DNA of 64,000 bases from Corylus avellana. Its lineage: Eukaryota > Streptophyta > Magnoliopsida > Fagales > Betulaceae. The stretch is taken from the NCBI RefSeq assembly GCF_901000735.1, contig NC_081543.1, positions 37,816,590 to 37,880,589 of the forward strand, written 5' to 3'. Each line of letters begins with the position of its first letter. Positions within the stretch are counted from its first letter, which is position 1. This document shows, piece after piece, positions 58,850 to 64,000 of this stretch. The notes below the pieces were generated by a model. The model saw nothing but the letters and a program-made list of their open reading frames with translations, was not told the origin of the DNA and did no database searches. Both the position numbers and the translations under genes were made by a program.

Positions 58850-58874
58850 CTCTCTAATGACTAGTCTATAAATA
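58850..58874 (+). promoter_or_regulatory. MH5 TATA box
   Basis: TATAAATA at 58867-58874, 117 bp before the ATG, followed by the family motif GAGCCACAATGCA. The CTCTTGCAAAACTT motif and the conserved block of other MH promoters are missing or unrecognisable, so MH5 may be regulated differently. Confidence 0.8.
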
Positions 58875-58983
58875 TATAGTGTGAGCCACAATGCACTAAC
58901 TCGTCCTTCACTTGGACAGAGTGTGTTTCCCTAGTACTACATTGTCTCCAATCCTCTTTAATTCCTAGCTTATTAACACAAAA

Positions 58984-59646
58984 ATGGGTTACTCCAAGAC
59001 TTTTCTTGTCCTTGGTCTTGTGTTTGCTGTTGTGCTTTTCATCTCCTCCCATGTCTCAGCTCGTCAGATTGTTGAGGCCGCTCAAACCCGTAATTAAGTT
59101 TCTTCCTTATTACAATAACTACAAAGAAAACAGGAAAAGACACAAAAAAATATAAGTACTTTAAATTCCTAATTATCCATTTTAATTGAACATAACAACA
59201 TGCATGCCTTACATCTCTTACTTCGTTTTACAAAATTAAGGAACAACATTTTCATGTTTTTCATAGTAACTAGTTTATTAATTAGCACTGATGTTTTAAA
59301 ATGCATATTTTTTAAAAATTTATTTTTCAGTACTCTGTAACATTTAAATTCCTAGCTTATCCATGTTGTAAGTAACTTTCTAAATCCATTTTTGTAGAGG
59401 AGAATTTGCAAACTCAGGCTGTGGAGGAGGCCAACCATTATGACCAGCTCCACCATCGTCATGGTCATCACCATCACCACCATCATGATCATCACCACGG
59501 TGTATGGACACCATGGACACCATGGACATGGAGGGGGTCACCATGGCCCTGGGCATGGTCATCACCCCGGCCATGGTCATGGTCATGGTCATCCCCCCGG
59601 CCATGGACACGGTGCTGCTGGTGATTTGACTAGAAACCGAAACTAA
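58984..59646 (+). CDS. MH5: frameshifted metallohistin-like gene with a Trp-rich tail
   Basis: The exons are 58984..59089 and 59398..59624 as read, giving 110 residues in phase 1. The signal peptide is normal (MGYSKTFLVLG ... SSHVSA), followed by RQIVEAAQT/QENLQTQAVEEAN and a His block HHRHGHHHHHHDHHHG. After codon GGT (59499-59501) the frame leaves the family reading. It continues as a Trp/Pro/Ser-rich tail (VWTPWTPWTW ... RPWTRCCW) to TGA at 59622. One base fewer near 59502 would restore a typical YGHHGHHGHGG region ending at TAA 59644. The alternatives are a recent frameshift (pseudogene or new tail) or an assembly error. The donor is GTAATT, weaker than in other members. Confidence 0.8.
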
Positions 59647-60619
59647 AACAAACAAAAATTAGACGAAATATATCCTTCGTCCTATATATGCTATCTGTCT
59701 GAGTGTGTCAGTACTCTATGTAATAAGTGGCTTATCTAAGCTAATTCTATGCCAATAACAACAACCTTAATTTATCTTTCTACTGTTGTCATGTCTACTA
59801 TTTTTCTGCTTTTTATGTACTACCATGTGCTAGAACCTGTGAAATATATTCATATTGGCCGTCTTGCACTTTTCTATTTCCTTACTGAATCATTACCAAT
59901 GGGATGTTTCAAGCAAATAAATTAAAGAAATATTCAGCTAGGTTCTCCAAAAAGTGCCAAGGGGCTGTTTTCAAGCAGATTCCGTACAGATTTTCTTTAG
60001 TCTTCGTTTCCCGTTCCATCTTCTCGATCTTTGCAATGGTTGGAGCGATCTTTTTCTCCATACTGTACGTGTAACATAGTTCAACAAACGGATGGAGTGA
60101 AATTGCATATTCAAACAGGACAAAATAATTGACTTAAAAAAGTAAACAAGTGATATATATTACGCTTCAGGAGTCAAGTTTCTTCGTTTTCCATCAGCAC
60201 TCTTTAATGGGGGCTTCCCTTTCTTTGCTATGTTCATTGTGATTGTTGGGCCGCAATAGCTCGAGCAAAGAATTTATAATGCGAAGGTACACAATATTGA
60301 GAGACAGCTTATTAATATTGGTGTAATGTTCATGGACTATGTGAGGTCATAAAGTAACTTTGCAATCCTTTCACAAAGCCACTAGCAAGAATGCTAGTGA
60401 GAGAAACATCGAGGGTGATAGGATTGATACTTAAATTATGCCACTATTATTGATACTCAACCCCTCTAATTGAAAATCACATGAATGATGTTTAATGCTG
60501 AAATAAAGTCATAAATGATCATGGTGTGGTATTGTCATTTTATATTCATCCACTATCTTGCTAAGAAGATTAGTGATGAATCTATCCTTATATGGTGTAA
60601 GACAGTATAAAGATGCAGA

Positions 60620-60975
60620 CCGATTGAAGATGAGTTTAAGACTCTTAATGGATCCATAGTTCCTATTTGTTGAGATTGAGTGTTCATTACAAATATTCAT
60701 GATGAATGCCACCTATATAAGTGTGGATGTGTTACCTTCTATAAGACTTGGGTAGTTTTGAGAGTGTCCATGAAAGTCATTTTTATAGTATAACAACAAA
60801 AGATGCATGATGAATAATGACGAGTTTAAAACTCTTAATGGGTCTATAATCACTACTTATTGTGATGGAGTGTTTCCTACACATATTCTTGATGGATGCC
60901 ATGCACCTATGTGAGTGTGGAGGTGATGCTGCCTCTTACAAGACTTTGGCAAGTTTCTAGAATGCCCATGAAACC
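60620..60975. repeat. Degenerate tandem repeat, two units of about 180 bp
   Basis: Both units carry GAGTTTAA.ACTCTTAATGG, then CACATATTC or CAAATATTC, GATGAATGCCA or GATGGATGCCA, GTGAGTGTGG or AAGTGTGG, and CCATGAAA. Probably part of a retroelement LTR, but no ends were found. Confidence 0.6.
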
Positions 60976-61493
60976 CGGGGGCGTACGGCTTGTATAAGGT
61001 GCCAAGCCCATTATAGAACAATCAAAAAATTTGGAGAAAATTATGTGGGTGATAAGTTTGATCAACTTGTGGGGCTTTGGTTAAAAGAACTCTACTACGA
61101 TTCATTAAATTCTTACTTATTTATCCTAGGTGTGATTAAAACCTTTGAGTACCATATCGAGACATGCTCTCAATCTTCTCTTATTATATTGTTTGTAACA
61201 TGTGAGTGATTGTTATAGTGTTACAAACATGACTTATTTTCAGCCGTTTCAAACGTTTTTACTGCTTGACCTTAAGACATGTTCATATTTTTTATGAAAG
61301 AAAATTCAGTTGTAATGGTTATGACCGTTGCTCATTTACAACTTTTACGAGCCATTGATAACACTCTTTCTTTTTACCTTTATTTTTATTTTTTTTTAAA
61401 AAAACATAAACAGTAAAAAACACACAAAACATTAATTGGGTGATATATCCATAATATTTTCAGGCAATGACATGCGATTGTTTTGTTTTGTTG

Positions 61494-61495
<2 letters not shown>

Positions 61496-61529
<34 letters not shown>

Positions 61530-61530
61530 T
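61496..61530. repeat. (TTA)n microsatellite
   Basis: About 11 TTA units. Confidence 0.9.
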
Positions 61531-62419
61531 TTTCGGGAGGCATAAAATTGTAGTTTCCAATTAATGGGTAATAAAATGGCGCATTTTGGATCTATATATA
61601 TTGACGTATGTTGTATGAGCATATTGCATATTCATTTTGGTTTATATCCTTATAGCATATTGGATATGCACTTAGGCCTATCTTAAAATTTATTTGGAAT
61701 CGCGTTTGAGAAATAAAATTTTTAAGTAAAAAAACGTTTTTTGGCAACAGCTTCATTTTTAAGCTTTTGCTAAGTGTCTTTAATTTGACAACTTTTTTTA
61801 TCCAACATGTCAACTTTTGTTTGGCACGAATTTTTAAGTACTAAAAATTCTTTTTAAGATCTCTAACCAATCACAAACATGCCCTTACTTGATATGAAAT
61901 CAATTTTGAAGCATTGTTTTAGTTGGAAAACATAAAAAAAGACTTAAATGAACTATCACAATTATTGATCACTCATGTGTATGCTAGTTTCATAGTACAT
62001 ACTATCACATTGTTCTACGATCCGTGTCAAACAGAAGTTAAACATTTGTGATTATAAAGTGGTCTTATGTCGAATATATGGTGTAACGACTCTCAGGTTC
62101 AATTTTAATGTTCTTGTTGGACCAAATTGTCTAAAGTGTTTCGCGATAATTCAACAATATCGAGAATTGAGAGGGACACAAGGGGGAACCACCATAGGGC
62201 ATGGCCTCCCCCTGTTTTGAAAAGTTCTAATAAGTATGTTTTAAAATTCGTGTTTCGGTCAAAAACTCTTAGTTTGGCCCTTAGCCCTTAAAAACAGTCC
62301 AATAACATTTAGTTTGTGTCAAGCCTCTCAACTCCTAAACATGTCGAATTGGGTGAACATGTCGACCATAAATTCAATAACACAAGTAACACCAACTGAA
62401 AATTAATGAATTTGTTTTT

Positions 62420-62640
62420 GTGGTTAGTTTCTAGTCCTCTGTAAGGGCTTATTCTGTTTTTGGTTGTTTTGGTTTGCTGTTAGCTGTTTTCTACAGGTTT
62501 GTGGTTGCTTTGGTTTGGTTGGTTTGGCCTCTGTGAGGCTATGTTTCTTAGCCCGTTAGAAAGGTTTGTAATTGGTGATACTTTGTCTTTGGTTTGATAT
62601 GCTTTTAATGAAATTGCTTATTCATAAAAAATAAAAATAA
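62420..62640 (+). mobile_element. Possible non-LTR retroelement 3' end
   Basis: A T/G-rich tract (GGTTGTTTTGGTTTGCTG) leads to TTTTAATGAAATTGCTTATTC followed by an A-rich tail. This resembles 3' ends of plant LINEs or SINEs. No coding remnant or target duplication was identified. Confidence 0.35.
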
Positions 62641-63249
62641 ATTTTTTTTTAAAAAAAATCAATGAATTTAGCCCCATCATCAAAATTGACAAAGAAACTC
62701 AACCTAGTCTTAGTCTATGCAACATTGTACTACAAGTTATATATATTTATTTATTTTGTTTGTTTGTAGATTTATACTCCAAAACATACTATAGCCCACA
62801 AAAATCATGTGTGAGCACATGAATTAAATAGTTAGTACATTTTATGGATGTAATAACTTATTGTTATTAGTCCAAAAATTCCGGTTTCTAATGCAACTAC
62901 AAAATTTTCATTCATGAGTCAGGTTTTGCAACAAAATTAAAGATGAGGTTATAACCGATTCTTTAATGTTGTACATAAAATAAAATAAAAATAAAAAAGG
63001 CTACAAAATTTAGTATATATTCAATCAGAGATAGTTTTCGGGGTCTAAAAGAACGTCCAATTTCATTTTGAAAGGTTTTTGAGTTGAAAATGGAAATATA
63101 TTAAGGACCAATTTTTATTTATTTATTTTTTTTTAACATTGAATGGAGCTAATTTTTTTTTAAAAAATATTAATTTCATTCTTAATCTTAATATATTTCT
63201 CGTTCATACTTTGGCGTTCCGTCAATAAAATTTTTTGGTTTCATCCCTC

Positions 63250-63450
63250 AAGATATTGCCTCTGCGGGAACTTGCAAATCTGTTTGCTACACACACATGT
63301 ATACACGATTCATGAGAGCGACAAATCATGAACATTTAAAAACCATGTAAGAAGATGAGGCAATTGCTGACGAGAAAATCTCTCCCAATTACTTCTTTGC
63401 AGACGTCTTTTCGCACTTGCTTTGCATGAAATATAAGGCCAATAAAGCAA
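63250..63450. repeat. Recurring upstream block U1 (rightmost copy)
   Basis: AACTTGCAAATCTGTTTGC, CATGTATACACGATTCAT, GAAGATGAGGCAATTGCTG and TTGCTTTGCATGAAATA match 56325-56520 upstream of MH5 almost base for base. In other cases U1 lies 2-3 kb before an MH gene. Confidence 0.85.
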
Positions 63451-64000
63451 AAAACATTCCCAAAACAGATTAACAGAAGTTTATGACTAGCTACCAGGTA
63501 GACAGGTAAATCATATAGGTTGCTTTTGAAATTATGATTTCTCAATAATAATTTATGTTTTTAAAAGATATTATAAAACGTAAGGTGTTTGACATTACGA
63601 TTTAAAAAATACTTAATTTAAAATATTAAAAAAAAATCTGCGATTTTTATAAGCAATGTAGGAGATATACTTATTTGAAAAAATGAGAATTTAAACTAAA
63701 AACACGATTTCACATAATAAATATTTGATAAAAAGAAAGTAATTTTTAACATGTTTTATCAAACGCCTTTGCGATTTTATAAAGTAGCGATTTCAAAAAT
63801 ACAATTTTTAAAATCACACTTATTGAAACCGCAATCCTAAACGGACTCTTAATAAATTGGAATCATAGTTAAAGTGCATTTAGCCCTGCAATTTCACAAA
63901 CTAAAACGCATGTTTTAAAACAGATTTGTGACTAGTCAATAAACAAAGGTTACACAACCTAAAGCCATTAAAATAGCACATAAAGCTTTTTTATATTGAT

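Larger units (their letters stand above)
59647..64000. other. MH5 downstream region to the window edge
   Basis: No gene recognised. It contains the MH5 3' UTR, a degenerate tandem repeat at 60620-60975, a (TTA)n tract at 61496-61530, a possible retroelement 3' end at 62420-62640, and duplicated MH5-type upstream DNA at 62040-62290 and 63250-63450. Confidence 0.6.

Noticed and set aside
20972..59646. MH genes as legume-type nodule cysteine-rich (NCR) peptides or metallothioneins
   Set aside because: No cysteine occurs in the mature parts, except in the frameshifted tail of MH5, so those families do not fit.
60200..61200. Possible protein gene in the region after MH5
   Set aside because: Only short, unrelated frames are present. 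The region is better explained by a degenerate tandem repeat of likely retroelement origin.

Overview
Plant nuclear DNA. The evidence is spliced genes with long AT-rich introns and intergenic DNA, many TA and T/A tracts, several MITE and TRIM families, a chloroplast-type FtsZ1 and a vacuolar ATPase subunit e gene. The most telling content is a tandem family of tiny secreted glycine/histidine-rich proteins. They match what is known of the nodule-specific Gly/His-rich 'metallohistin' family of alder (AgNt84/Ag164). I therefore infer an actinorhizal Fagales tree, most likely Alnus, but cannot confirm the species.

Layout. The left third (1-19.5 kb) holds two ordinary housekeeping genes on the minus strand: FTSZ1 (six exons, 10028-13261) and VHA-e (three exons, 15510-16858). 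A second copy of VHA-e (3902-5251) and of FTSZ1 exon 1 (455-703) lies at the left. One unidentified C-terminal exon (8594-8958, plus strand) converges on FTSZ1. The right two thirds (20-60 kb) hold a plus-strand array of metallohistin-like genes, called MH here: MH1 (20972), MH2 (27847), MH3 (31571), MH4 (36825), MH3' (44766), MH4' (50029) and MH5 (58984). Two orphan exon-2 fragments (38405, 51685) also occur. Every gene starts with a near-invariant signal-peptide exon. It is joined by a phase-1 intron to a fast-changing His-rich exon, and a TATA box lies about 95-117 bp before the ATG. Upstream DNA, 3' UTRs and 3' flanks are shared between members, so the unit of duplication is several kb.

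Assembly structure. Two large duplications end exactly at 100-N gaps: 1-7887 versus 12558-19478, and 29267-42393 versus 42494-55697. In the second case the last 13.1 kb before the gap matches the first 13.2 kb after it, which is the geometry of two overlapping contigs that were not merged. MH3'/MH4' are therefore more likely the other allele of MH3/MH4 than extra genes, and the second VHA-e copy likewise. A haploid count of five MH loci in the window is my best reading. A recurring flank at 62.0-63.4 kb suggests a further copy beyond the right edge.

How the genes may work. MH products are small, cysteine-free, exported and packed with HGH/GGH/HHD motifs, which bind divalent metals and resemble Gly/His-rich antimicrobial peptides. 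In alder nodules this family is reported in infected cells. The array therefore looks like a symbiosis-linked secreted peptide factory that diversifies by exon duplication, splice-site shift, repeat expansion and frameshift. FTSZ1 and VHA-e are linked neighbours (also close together in Arabidopsis) and have no evident functional tie to the array.
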